Shown here one piece after another: positions 25,743-34,469 of a stretch of DNA of 54,401 nt (position 1 is the stretch's first letter; each line of letters opens with the position of its first letter). The DNA comes from Ferruginibacter sp. (GTDB taxonomy: Bacteria; Bacteroidota; Bacteroidia; Chitinophagales; Chitinophagaceae). The stretch spans positions 1 through 54,401 of the forward strand of contig JAHBTN010000023.1 in assembly GCA_019638575.1 (NCBI GenBank), read 5' to 3'. The notes under the pieces were generated by a model. That model did not search any database. It had not been told where the DNA came from and saw only the letters and a program-made list of their open reading frames with translations. The translations under genes were made by a program, and so were the position numbers.

Positions 25743-27215
25743 TTACTGCATTTTTTGCATAATTATTTCGGCGCCGGGGCTAACCAGGTTGATTAACCAG
25801 TTAGGCGCAAGGCCCACAGCCAGTATCGCCGCCAGTAAAATGATGGCGGCCAGTTTTTCATTCCAGGCAGCATCTTTCAACTGATCAAAACTTTCAGTTA
25901 AAGGGCCCATTGCTATTTTTGTTACTGCACGTAAAATATAAACGGCTGTTACCACAATTGAGAGGCATGCCAATACAGTTGCTGTTCTGCTAAATGTATC
26001 GGGATGTTGCCAGGAGCCCACGAACACCGTCATCTCTGCAACAAAACCACTAAGGCCTGGCAAGCCAAGCGAACATAATCCCACAATAAATAAAAGTGTA
26101 ATTACAAACGGCATCTTTTTTAATAGCCCACTCATTTCTCGTACCTGCCGGGTGTGGGTGCGTTCGTATATCATTCCTATAATGGCAAAGAAAAGCGCTG
26201 TCATTAAACCATGTGATACCATTTGCAACACAGCGCCGGTTATGGCTGTTTTGGTAAGCATGCCAATACCCAATAAAACAAAACCGCAATGACTTATAGA
26301 AGAATATGCGTTGATGTATTTCAAATCTTTCTGCATCATGGTGGCGAAGGCGCCATATAAAATTGCAATAACCGATAACACGATGATGATGGTTGCATAT
26401 TCTTTTGCAGCCTGCGGCATAAGAAAGGTAGCAATACGTAAACAACCATAACCGCCTAACTTCATAGAAATACCTGCCAGGAACATAGACCCTGCTGTTG
26501 GCGCCGATGAATGCCCATCGGGTACCCAAGTATGAAAGGGAAACAATGCAGTGAACACACCAAAACCAACAAACAATAAAGGGAAGCAAATCATTTGAGT
26601 TTGTACAGGAATTTGCAGTTGTGCTAATTTCAATAAATCAAAACTGTGTACGCCTCCTGAAAAATATGTACCCAGCAATCCAACCAACACCAATGCCGAT
26701 CCTCCCATCAGCATCAGCGCAAGTTTGTTGGCGCTGTATTCTTTTTTTCCGCTTCCCCAAATCCCTATCAAAAGATATTTGGGTATTACGGCAATCTCTA
26801 AAAAGAAAAAAAGGATGAACAAATCAAGCGAAATAAAAAAACCATAAGCGCCCAGGCTTAATAAAATGAGCATGAAGAAAAACTCTTTCGTCATCTTGGT
26901 TACATTCCACGAAACCAGCACACCGGCAATAACAACAAATGCCGTTAATAAAATCATTGCAACAGAAATACCATCAACTCCCAAATGAAAACTAATACCC
27001 CAGGAAGGGAACCAATTATAAGTTGTTTCAAATAACATTTGTGCTGTATTGCCTTCAATCCTTTGTTGATGGAAAGTATACAACAATACAAAAGCCAGTA
27101 TTAGCTGCAATGCCGAACCCGCCAATGCCACCCATTTTACCTGAGCGGCATTACGCAGCAGCAATAACAATATTGCAGTTAGTAATGGTATTAATATCAA
27201 TAACGATAAATTCAT
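25743..27215 (-). CDS. nuoM: NADH-quinone oxidoreductase subunit M
   Basis: Antiporter-like proton-pumping subunit of complex I. The start is placed at 27215 (MNLSLLILIPLL), giving 490 residues. Thirteen in-frame codons further upstream are polar and lie within repeat-like intergenic DNA, so they are unlikely to be translated. Key features are the many hydrophobic helices, FPFHTWVPDGHSSAPTAGSM (family loop near residue 230), and KDLKYINAYSSISHCGFVLLG. Upstream lies a short repeat element that separates it from nuoL. Confidence 0.95.
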   Translation of the reverse strand: MNLSLLILIPLLTAILLLLLRNAAQVKWVALAGSALQLILAFVLLYTFHQQRIEGNTAQMLFETTYNWFPSWGISFHLGVDGISVAMILLTAFVVIAGVLVSWNVTKMTKEFFFMLILLSLGAYGFFISLDLFILFFFLEIAVIPKYLLIGIWGSGKKEYSANKLALMLMGGSALVLVGLLGTYFSGGVHSFDLLKLAQLQIPVQTQMICFPLLFVGFGVFTALFPFHTWVPDGHSSAPTAGSMFLAGISMKLGGYGCLRIATFLMPQAAKEYATIIIVLSVIAILYGAFATMMQKDLKYINAYSSISHCGFVLLGIGMLTKTAITGAVLQMVSHGLMTALFFAIIGMIYERTHTRQVREMSGLLKKMPFVITLLFIVGLCSLGLPGLSGFVAEMTVFVGSWQHPDTFSRTATVLACLSIVVTAVYILRAVTKIAMGPLTESFDQLKDAAWNEKLAAIILLAAILAVGLAPNWLINLVSPGAEIIMQKMQ

Positions 27216-27284
27216 TCTTATAATTTTGAATGATGAGTTTTGAATGATGAACAACCATTTTTATCATTCATCTTTCCGCATTCA
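27216..27284. repeat. Short repeat-rich spacer between nuoL and nuoM
   Basis: GAATGATGA occurs twice in direct orientation (27228-27236, 27242-27250). Its inverted partner TTCATCATT lies at 27281-27289, giving a 9-bp stem with 27243-27251. The right arm covers the nuoL stop codon. The word content (AATGATGA, ATTCAT) is like that of the larger element between nuoD and nuoH, suggesting the same family of intergenic hairpin sequence. Confidence 0.5.
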
Positions 27285-29219
27285 TCATTTCCATATATAA
27301 ATAAATAACAAAGCCAACCCTATCGCTCCTGCCAAAAAATAAATAGCATAGGATTGCACTTTGCCCGACTGAAACTTTTTAATAGTTGCTGAAAAATCCT
27401 CGGTACCATTACCTGTTGCATTCACCAATCCATCTACAATATATTTATCAAACCATGCCGCAGGCCTGCCTATTAAATTGAAAATAATTTTTTTAGTGAT
27501 AAAGTGATAAACCTCATCTATATAAAATTTATGATAAGCTGCTTTGTAAAAACCTTTTAACGATGCAGCCAATTTTTGCGGCATGGCATTTTGTTTTTTA
27601 TACAAACGCATGGCAATAAAAATACCAGCCAGGCATAATGCAACCGGTGCAATGGAAAATTGAAGATGAAAACCGGTGTCCAGCCTTGTTCCATCCGAAC
27701 TTACAAAATGCCCAAATGGTATAAACCCTGCAACAGCAGCGCCAATGGCTAAAAGCACCAATGGCATCATCATACTTAATCCGCCTTCGCCATGATGCTC
27801 GCCATGTGGATGATGTTCTTTGTTCCAAAAAATTTGGAAATATAAACGGAACATATAAAAAGCTGTTAGCGCCGATATGATTAATGCTATCCAATAGATG
27901 CTTTGGTTGTGCTGATAAGCTGCCAGTAATATTTCTTCCTTACTAAAGAATCCTGCAAACGGCGGTACACCGGCAATGGCCAAACAGCCAATTAAAAAAG
28001 TAAGATGTGTGATGGGCATTAATTTTCTTAAGCCGCCCATGTCTTTCATTTCGTTGCTATGCACAAAATGAATAACAGCGCCTGCACCTAAGAACAATAA
28101 AGCCTTAAACATGGCATGTGTAAACAGGTGAAACATTGATGCGGTATAACCCAAACCATTTTCGCCACCATATTTTGATACGCCAAGCGCAAACATCATA
28201 TAGCCAATCTGGCTCATGGTAGAATAAGCCAACACCCGTTTGATATCGGTTTGTGTGCATGCAATAACAGCAGCGAATAACGCTGAGAATGCACCAACAT
28301 AAGCTACTAGATTTAATGCAGATGGTACAACTATTGCAAACACGGGAAACAACCTTGCCACCAGGAATACACCAGCCACCACCATGGTTGCTGCATGTAT
28401 CAATGCCGAAACCGGCGTAGGGCCTTCCATGGCATCGGGCAACCAAATATGTAATGGAAACATGGCGCTTTTTCCTGCTGCGCCAATGAAGACTAAAACC
28501 AATCCCCAGGTTAATGCCGATATGCCGAGAAAAGATGCTGCTATTGCATTTTTATATTCATTGGTTTGGGGTGATGTTAATGTTGCAATGAGAGTATTAA
28601 AATCTAATGTACCCGAACTGTAAGAAAGAACGAGTATGCCAATTAAAAAGCCAACATCGGCAAACCTTGTTACGATAAATGCTTTTTTACAAGCAGCAAC
28701 AGCCGATGGTTTATCATAATGATAACCTATGAGCAGGAATGATGAAACACCTACCAGTTCCCAAAAAAAGTAAATCTGGAAAATGTTGGATGAAACAACC
28801 AAACCCAACATAGAGAAAGTGAACAATCCCAAAAAAGCATAGTATGTAGGAAACCTTTCATCGCCTTTCATATAACCAAGGCTGAATACATGCACCATCA
28901 GCGAAACAAAAGTTACTACCACCAGCATCATCACCGAAATAGGATCGATGATGATACCCATATCAATTGAAAGGCCCGGGCTAAACTGCAGCCAGGTATA
29001 TTTAAGTGGAACCAGTTTTTGATAAACACCTCCGGTTTTTCCGTACTTAAAAAAATAACCATAGGCTGTATAAAAGGCAAGCGCTGTTGATAATAATAAG
29101 AGCGACGTTGCAATTACACCCGAAGTGTTGCGGAAAAATTTTCGTCCATAAATGCCAAGCATTACAAAGCCTGCCAGTGGCAGCAAGATGATAAGCAGTA
29201 TTAAAGTTGTGTTTGGCAT
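27285..29219 (-). CDS. nuoL: NADH-quinone oxidoreductase subunit L
   Basis: Distal antiporter-like pump of complex I, with the long lateral helix. The 644-residue protein has about 16 hydrophobic segments. It has the canonical PLHIWLPDAMEGPTPVSAL loop near residue 255, VLAYSTMSQIGYMMFALGV, and SMFHLFTHAMFKALLFLG. The polar segment after residue 480, with many His residues, is an unstructured loop before the C-terminal helices. The start codon overlaps the nuoK stop codon by one base. Confidence 0.96.
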   Translation of the reverse strand: MPNTTLILLIILLPLAGFVMLGIYGRKFFRNTSGVIATSLLLLSTALAFYTAYGYFFKYGKTGGVYQKLVPLKYTWLQFSPGLSIDMGIIIDPISVMMLVVVTFVSLMVHVFSLGYMKGDERFPTYYAFLGLFTFSMLGLVVSSNIFQIYFFWELVGVSSFLLIGYHYDKPSAVAACKKAFIVTRFADVGFLIGILVLSYSSGTLDFNTLIATLTSPQTNEYKNAIAASFLGISALTWGLVLVFIGAAGKSAMFPLHIWLPDAMEGPTPVSALIHAATMVVAGVFLVARLFPVFAIVVPSALNLVAYVGAFSALFAAVIACTQTDIKRVLAYSTMSQIGYMMFALGVSKYGGENGLGYTASMFHLFTHAMFKALLFLGAGAVIHFVHSNEMKDMGGLRKLMPITHLTFLIGCLAIAGVPPFAGFFSKEEILLAAYQHNQSIYWIALIISALTAFYMFRLYFQIFWNKEHHPHGEHHGEGGLSMMMPLVLLAIGAAVAGFIPFGHFVSSDGTRLDTGFHLQFSIAPVALCLAGIFIAMRLYKKQNAMPQKLAASLKGFYKAAYHKFYIDEVYHFITKKIIFNLIGRPAAWFDKYIVDGLVNATGNGTEDFSATIKKFQSGKVQSYAIYFLAGAIGLALLFIYIWK

Positions 29220-29533
29220 CAGTATCTTAATTCTTCGGCTTGTTCTACATCAATTGATTTATGGCTCCTGTATAAGTTGATGATGATTGCGATGGCAACG
29301 GCTGCTTCGGCGGCGGCAATTGCAATAATGAAAATGCTGAAGAACAGGCCATCCATTTTATCGAACCACAGGTATTTGTTGAAGGCGATAAAATTCAGGT
29401 TCACACTGTTTAAGATGAGTTCTACACTCATTAACATAGTAACCAGGTTGCGCCGTGTAAAAAAACCATACACGCCGATAAAGAAAAGCGCAGCGCTGAT
29501 GAAAAGTATATGATATAATCCGGGCTGTATCAT
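29219..29533 (-). CDS. nuoK: NADH-quinone oxidoreductase subunit K
   Basis: Small three-helix membrane subunit of complex I that carries conserved glutamates used in proton transfer (visible in MLMSVELILNSVNLNFIAF). The start is placed at 29533 (MIQPGLYHILF), giving 104 residues, the usual size; this ATG overlaps the nuoJ stop codon in an ATGA arrangement. The 13 upstream codons that are also open are coding for nuoJ in another frame. Confidence 0.95.
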   Translation of the reverse strand: MIQPGLYHILFISAALFFIGVYGFFTRRNLVTMLMSVELILNSVNLNFIAFNKYLWFDKMDGLFFSIFIIAIAAAEAAVAIAIIINLYRSHKSIDVEQAEELRY

Positions 29534-30048
29534 GCTGTTTCGGTTTTTGATTTTAAAGCGATGACGATACAACCTACCAGGGCAGCCAGCAACAGGATGC
29601 TTACAATTTCAAAAGGCAATGCATAACCGCCATTATCAACCCCAAGCATTTGTTTACCAATATTGGCAACGGTAGGCTCAACGGGCTTTCCATCGGTAAT
29701 TACAAATTCGTATTGTGCCAATTGAACAAGCGCAAGCGCCAATCCGCAAAAAACAGCCAGCATAGAATACAACTGCCTGCCTAAATTTTGTTTGGGTAAT
29801 TTTTCACCTGCCTGTTGTGTAAGAAAGATGGAGAAGATGATAAGCACCACGATGCCGCCAACATACACCACAATTTGTACGGCAGCAATAAATTGGTACT
29901 GCAGCCAAAAATAAATACCGGCAATGCCAATAAGGCAAAACAATAAATAGATGGCAGCCCTGAAAATCATACGTGTTGTTACGGCAAGCAACCCACTCAC
30001 TAATGTAAGTGCAGCCAGTAAATAAAATATGATGGTTGCTCCTGTCAT
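29530..30048 (-). CDS. nuoJ: NADH-quinone oxidoreductase subunit J
   Basis: A five-helix membrane subunit of complex I (172 residues), next to the quinone-linked helices. The conserved third helix is seen in QIVVYVGGIVVLIIFSIFL, a segment tied to the pi-bulge movement during turnover. It lies 2 bp after nuoI and overlaps nuoK by 4 bp, so these genes are translationally coupled. Confidence 0.95.
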   Translation of the reverse strand: MTGATIIFYLLAALTLVSGLLAVTTRMIFRAAIYLLFCLIGIAGIYFWLQYQFIAAVQIVVYVGGIVVLIIFSIFLTQQAGEKLPKQNLGRQLYSMLAVFCGLALALVQLAQYEFVITDGKPVEPTVANIGKQMLGVDNGGYALPFEIVSILLLAALVGCIVIALKSKTETA

Positions 30049-30050
30049 GT

Positions 30051-30527
30051 TTATTCTACTCCGTCCCTTATTTTGGAGCCGGGTTTATTTAAAATTTTGG
30101 TTAATTCTTTCCTGTCGAAAACACTGTGTTCAAATGTTTGATCCATCTTGATGGCATCGGTTGGGCAGGCAATGATACATAAGTTGCACATGGTACACAG
30201 CTCAAGGTGGTACACAAACTTATCAAGCGCTTTTTTCTTTTTGCCTTCGGCCGTAATGTCAAATTTGGTTACAATTTTTATTGTTGCATTGGGGCAAGCC
30301 AGTTCGCAGGCTGTACAGCCGGTGCAGGCATGTTCGTTATTCTCATCATGTATAAGTACTACCTCGCCTTTAAATCTTTCGGGCAGGTTTAATGTTTCTT
30401 TGTTATCGGGATACTGTTGCGTGATGATTTCTTTGTGGTGTGTAAAATAATAACCAGTACGGCGCATGCCAACCAGTAAAGATTTTACTCCTTTAAAAAT
30501 ATTTTTTATGTAATTAACTATAAACAT
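30051..30527 (-). CDS. nuoI: NADH-quinone oxidoreductase subunit I (two 4Fe-4S)
   Basis: Peripheral-arm subunit of complex I that carries clusters N6a and N6b. Both ferredoxin motifs are intact in the 158-residue protein: CTGCTACELACP (about residues 62-73) and CTMCNLCIIACP (about 112-123). These pass electrons to NuoB cluster N2. In this locus no NuoG, F or E gene is present to feed it, so its electron donor is not defined here. It starts 9 bp after the nuoH stop codon. Confidence 0.96.
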   Translation of the reverse strand: MFIVNYIKNIFKGVKSLLVGMRRTGYYFTHHKEIITQQYPDNKETLNLPERFKGEVVLIHDENNEHACTGCTACELACPNATIKIVTKFDITAEGKKKKALDKFVYHLELCTMCNLCIIACPTDAIKMDQTFEHSVFDRKELTKILNKPGSKIRDGVE

Positions 30528-30536
30528 TTACCTGTT

Positions 30537-31613
30537 TTAAAAATGCCATCCCAATATAGCAATAACAGTAACCAATAATAAATTTATCATGCTTATGGGT
30601 AATAAATATTTCCATTCTAAATTTAATAACTGATCAATCCTCAGCCGGGGAAATGTCCACCTGAACCACATAATTAAAAAAATAAGGAAAAAAGTTTTTC
30701 CAAAAAACCAGATACTGCTCGGTATATAATCCATCACACGATTAAAACTTTCCCATTGCCCGATATGGAAAGGCATCCATCCGCCTAAAAACAAAGTTGC
30801 GCCAATGGCACAAACGATAAATACATTTACATACTCGGCTAAAAAGAACAGGGCGAATTTCATGCCCGAATATTCGGTATGGAAACCGGCGGTTAATTCC
30901 GATTCTGCTTCTGCCAAATCAAAGGGCGCCCTGTTAGTTTCGGCAGTAACAGCAATGATGAAAATTACAAAGGATATAATGGCCGGTATATGTCCTTTAA
31001 AAATCCACCAGCCATCGGCCTGCGAATAAATGATGTCGGGTATATTTAAACTGCCGCATAATACAACAATGGTTAAGATGGATAAGCCTGCCGACAGTTC
31101 GTAACTCACAATTTGTGCGCCACTACGCATGGCGCCCATCAGCGAATATTTATTATTGCTTGCCCAGCCTGCCATTAAAATACTTATAACCATAACAGAT
31201 GATACTGCAGATATATACAGCACACCAATATTTAAATTCCATAATTGAAAATCTTTTGCAAATGCTATTGGCGCCATTAGCAACATACCAATAACCAAAG
31301 CAAGTACAGGCGCCAGGTTAAAAAGTATTTTATCGGCGCCTGCGGGAGTTAATCCTTCTTTTACCAGCAATTTCAATGTATCGGCAAGTGTTTGTAAAAT
31401 TCCTTTTGGCCCCACACGGTTTGGCCCAAGCCGTATCTGCATCCATGCCGACACTTTCCTCTCCATCAACACCAATACCAATCCCAATATGGCAAACAGG
31501 CTGATGACTGCTATTCCAGCAATCAGCATCTGCATAACCAACGACCATGTTGCACTGAAAGTTTGGTTCAGCCAGTTTTGAATACTATCAGCTATGTTAG
31601 AAAAGCTCCACAT
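30537..31613 (-). CDS. nuoH: NADH-quinone oxidoreductase subunit H
   Basis: Membrane subunit of complex I that forms much of the quinone-binding chamber. The 358-residue protein has about 8-9 hydrophobic helices. Conserved segments are RKVSAWMQIRLGPNRVGP (first cytosolic loop) and AETNRAPFDLAEAESELTAG (acidic loop next to quinone), then FRWTFPRLRIDQLL. Upstream, where nuoG normally lies, there is instead a 227-bp repeat element, so nuoH follows nuoD directly. Confidence 0.96.
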   Translation of the reverse strand: MWSFSNIADSIQNWLNQTFSATWSLVMQMLIAGIAVISLFAILGLVLVLMERKVSAWMQIRLGPNRVGPKGILQTLADTLKLLVKEGLTPAGADKILFNLAPVLALVIGMLLMAPIAFAKDFQLWNLNIGVLYISAVSSVMVISILMAGWASNNKYSLMGAMRSGAQIVSYELSAGLSILTIVVLCGSLNIPDIIYSQADGWWIFKGHIPAIISFVIFIIAVTAETNRAPFDLAEAESELTAGFHTEYSGMKFALFFLAEYVNVFIVCAIGATLFLGGWMPFHIGQWESFNRVMDYIPSSIWFFGKTFFLIFLIMWFRWTFPRLRIDQLLNLEWKYLLPISMINLLLVTVIAILGWHF

Positions 31614-31840
31614 AAAAAAACTTTATTAATTATGAATTTTGAATTAAGAATTATGAATTCAAAAATCATCGTTTACTATTTACTGTTTACTATTTACTGT
31701 TTACCATTTACTGTTTACTATTTACCATTTACTGTTTACCATTCATCATCCAACATTCAGCATTCATAACTCAACATTCAAAATTCAACATTCATCATCC
31801 AACATTCAACATTCATAATTCTTAATTCAAAATTCATAAT
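31614..31840. repeat. Inverted-repeat element between nuoD and nuoH, in place of nuoEFG
   Basis: The element has a perfect 31-bp inverted repeat (arms 31628-31658 and 31811-31841). Between the arms lie ten tandem 7-bp units of type TTAC(T/C)(A/G)T (31673-31742). There is also a 30-bp direct repeat with one mismatch (31740-31769 and 31789-31818). The right arm reaches the first base of the nuoD stop codon. The AT-rich arms could fold as a long hairpin in RNA or a cruciform in DNA. It has no coding frame and no similarity to nuoE, F or G that I can see. Similar word content is found between nuoL and nuoM. It may be a non-autonomous repeat of Bacteroidota type. Confidence 0.8.
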
Positions 31841-32956
31841 TCAACGATCAATATCCGGTATCACCAAATCCAATGTTCCCATCATGGCTACCAAATCTCC
31901 CAGCTTGCTTCCTTTTGCCATATGGTTTAAAGCCGATAGGTTTGAAAAACCCGGCGAGCGAAATTTAATGCGGTGTGGTGTAGTTCCGCCTTCGCTTACA
32001 ATGTACACACCAAATTCTCCCCTTGCTGTTTCTACTCTTTGATAAAATTCTCCTTTTGGTAATTTTAAAACGGCTTTTGTTTTTGCCTGGTAATCGCCTT
32101 CGGGAATATTATCAATCAACTGTTCAATAATTGAAATGGATTGATGCAATTCTTTTATACGCACCATATATCTTGCAAGTGAATCGCCGGCGGTTTCAAT
32201 CACTTCATCAAACTGTACTTTATCATAAGCATCATAAGGATATAATTTCCTGATATCGCAGGATACGCCGCTCCCCCTGCCCACCGGGCCTGTGCAGCCA
32301 TACGATATTGCATCTTCCTTTGATAACACACCAATATCTTTCATGCGGTTTTGAAAAATAATATTCCCGGTAAGCAGTTCTTCATATTCGTGTACTTTTA
32401 ACCGGAACAATTTTATAAACTCCTTTACTTTTTTTTGAAAATTTGGATGCAGTTCCTGCATTACGCCGCCAGGCACCATATAGTTCATGGTTAATCTTGC
32501 GCCGCAGGTTTCTTCCATAATATCATTAATGGTTTCTCTTTCTCTGAAAGCATGAAAAAAAGGAGTAAATGCGCCAATATCCATTGCCATAGCGCCCCAC
32601 CATAATTCGTGCGATGCAATCCTTGTCAGTTCGGCCATCAGCACCCGTATCACTTTTGCCCTATCAGGCACTTCTATCTGCAAACCTTTTTCTACCACAA
32701 GTGCACAAGCCTGGTTATTGATATGTGCCGATAAATAATCCATACGGCTGGTTACATAAATAAATTGCCGGTAGGTTAGGCTTTCGCACATTTTTTCGAT
32801 GGAGCGGTGTATATAACCCAGGTGCGGTTCCAGTTTTTTGATAGTTTCTCCATTTAAAGTAATAACCAGGTGCAATACGCCATGTGTTGCAGGATGCTGT
32901 GGCCCTACATTGATGATGAGATCGCCTTCGGTGGTGGTGCCTATTTCTTCAAACAT
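31841..32956 (-). CDS. nuoD: NADH-quinone oxidoreductase subunit D
   Basis: The 49-kDa-type subunit, which with NuoB forms the quinone-reduction site. The 371-residue protein has the conserved GPQHPATHGVLHL motif near the N-terminus (quinone-binding His) and HLGYIHRSIEKM, and ends RSPGFSNLSALNHM, DLVAMMGTLDLVIPDIDR. It is separate from NuoC (not fused as in E. coli or Bacteroides), one base apart. Its TGA stop begins in the arm of the repeat element that replaces the nuoEFG genes. Confidence 0.96.
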   Translation of the reverse strand: MFEEIGTTTEGDLIINVGPQHPATHGVLHLVITLNGETIKKLEPHLGYIHRSIEKMCESLTYRQFIYVTSRMDYLSAHINNQACALVVEKGLQIEVPDRAKVIRVLMAELTRIASHELWWGAMAMDIGAFTPFFHAFRERETINDIMEETCGARLTMNYMVPGGVMQELHPNFQKKVKEFIKLFRLKVHEYEELLTGNIIFQNRMKDIGVLSKEDAISYGCTGPVGRGSGVSCDIRKLYPYDAYDKVQFDEVIETAGDSLARYMVRIKELHQSISIIEQLIDNIPEGDYQAKTKAVLKLPKGEFYQRVETARGEFGVYIVSEGGTTPHRIKFRSPGFSNLSALNHMAKGSKLGDLVAMMGTLDLVIPDIDR

Positions 32957-32957
32957 A

Positions 32958-33416
32958 TCAGAGCTTGATCATATTAATGGGATCTTCAAAATCTTTTCTC
33001 AATGGATTTTTTCCTTCCCAACCATCGGGTAAAATCAATAACCGCAGGTCGGGATGGTTTAAAAAATTTACGCCAAACATTTCGTACACTTCCCTTTCGT
33101 GAAATTCTGCTGTCTTCCAAATATGAGAAACGGTTTCTATTTCGGGTTTTATTGAATCTACATTTGCACGTACAACAATATTGTGCCTGTATATTGTTGA
33201 GGTAAGATGGTAAACCATGCTGAGGTTTGCCTTGTTATCGATACAGGTAAGGCAAAAAAGATAATCGAACAAAAGGCTTTCATCATGCCTTAGTTGATTT
33301 GCAAAAGCCGGCCAGTTATTTGCTTCGATGGAAATATTAAGCCACTCGCCTGTTTCATCAAAAGTGGCAGTTGTAAGCAGTTGTGTTATTTTTTCCTTCA
33401 ATGCTTCGTTACTCAT
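32958..33416 (-). CDS. nuoC: NADH-quinone oxidoreductase subunit C
   Basis: The 30-kDa-type subunit of the peripheral arm, a structural partner of NuoD. The 152-residue protein carries the family hallmark [20 protein letters not shown], with [19 protein letters not shown] at the C-terminus. Its start codon overlaps the end of nuoB by 4 bp, implying coupled translation. Confidence 0.95.
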   Translation of the reverse strand: MSNEALKEKITQLLTTATFDETGEWLNISIEANNWPAFANQLRHDESLLFDYLFCLTCIDNKANLSMVYHLTSTIYRHNIVVRANVDSIKPEIETVSHIWKTAEFHEREVYEMFGVNFLNHPDLRLLILPDGWEGKNPLRKDFEDPINMIKL

Positions 33417-33955
33417 GTTGATTCTTTGCCGGCCCTAATTTGTTCTCTTGTTTTACCGGCTTTTATTTTTTGCTGTAAACTTATCAATGCATGTAATAAG
33501 GCTTCGGGCCTTGGCGGACAACCGGCCACATATACATCTACAGGTATAATATGATCGGCGCCTTTAACCACCGAATAAGTGTTATAAAAAAACGGGCCGC
33601 CGCTAATAGCGCAGGCGCCCATTGCAATCACATATTTTGGGTCGGCCATTTGATCGTACAACCTTTTTAACACAGGCCCCATCTTATTTACAATGGTACC
33701 GGCAATGATGATTACATCGGCCTGCCGGGGCGATGCACGGGCTACTTCAAAACCAAAGCGTGAAAAATCGTATTTGGCAGATGCGGTTGCCATCATTTCA
33801 ATACCGCAACAACTGGTGGCAAAAGTAAGCGGCCATAATGAGTTGGACCGTGCCCAGTTAATGATATCGTCCAACTTGCTCAGCACAATTCCTCCGCCGG
33901 GAATTTCTTCTATCTTTCCCGGAAAGTCAATTGTTTTATTTTGTTGTTCGGTCAT
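33413..33955 (-). CDS. nuoB: NADH-quinone oxidoreductase subunit B (cluster N2)
   Basis: Carries cluster N2, the last iron-sulfur cluster before quinone. The 180-residue protein has all ligands: the tandem cysteines in [11 protein letters not shown] (near residue 50), [11 protein letters not shown] and [11 protein letters not shown]. Length and order are normal. It lies 40 bp downstream of nuoA and overlaps nuoC. Confidence 0.96.
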   Translation of the reverse strand: MTEQQNKTIDFPGKIEEIPGGGIVLSKLDDIINWARSNSLWPLTFATSCCGIEMMATASAKYDFSRFGFEVARASPRQADVIIIAGTIVNKMGPVLKRLYDQMADPKYVIAMGACAISGGPFFYNTYSVVKGADHIIPVDVYVAGCPPRPEALLHALISLQQKIKAGKTREQIRAGKEST

Positions 33956-33995
33956 TATAATTTCAACTTTTTATTTTCAGTATTACTACTGCCCG

Positions 33996-34346
33996 TCACT
34001 TCCATTTTAATGCACCTTTTTTATGTGCATATAAAAATCCCATAAACAAAATGAAAAAGAAAATGATAATTTCAATTAATGCCACCCATCCTACTGATTT
34101 GGCTACAACAGCCCAGGGATAAATAAAAATCAGTTCTACATCAAAAATTAAAAAGATAAGGGCAAACAGGTAATAGCCAACATTTAACTGCACCCAAGTT
34201 TTACCGGTTGTAGGAATACCACATTCGTAAGGCTCGGCTTTTTGTTTGTTTTTTGTTCCTTTGGTAACAAGCCCCGATATTAAAATTGCAATTACTGAAA
34301 ATGCAAGCCCTGCAATAATTAAAACAACCATGGAAGATGCACCCAT
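33996..34346 (-). CDS. nuoA: NADH-quinone oxidoreductase subunit A
   Basis: Three-helix membrane subunit of complex I near the quinone entry. The 116-residue protein shows the conserved polar loop PYECGIPTTG (about residues 39-48) and the acidic helix LIFLIFDVELIFIYPWA. Met1 or Met6 could be the start. It is the first nuo gene; 123 bp separate it from the ferredoxin-reductase-like gene upstream, so a promoter for the cluster may lie there, though I could not see a clean consensus box. Confidence 0.93.
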   Translation of the reverse strand: MGASSMVVLIIAGLAFSVIAILISGLVTKGTKNKQKAEPYECGIPTTGKTWVQLNVGYYLFALIFLIFDVELIFIYPWAVVAKSVGWVALIEIIIFFFILFMGFLYAHKKGALKWK

Positions 34347-34469
34347 AACAATATTGAATTTAAAAATGCAACCGTTATTAAAGTTTCAAGTTAACGAAAA
34401 TTACAACACGGAACCGCAACTAAGAAATCAACAATTAAAATTTATGAACAGCAGAATCATTGTTGCCAA

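Noticed and set aside
31673-31742. Regular short tandem repeats that might suggest a CRISPR array
   Set aside because: The units are 7 bp with no spacers and no cas genes; this is a simple tandem repeat inside an inverted-repeat element.
31614-31840. Possible pseudogene remnants of nuoE, nuoF or nuoG
   Set aside because: All of the spacer is repeat sequence; no reading frame resembles thioredoxin-like NuoE, the NuoF NADH site or NuoG cysteine motifs.
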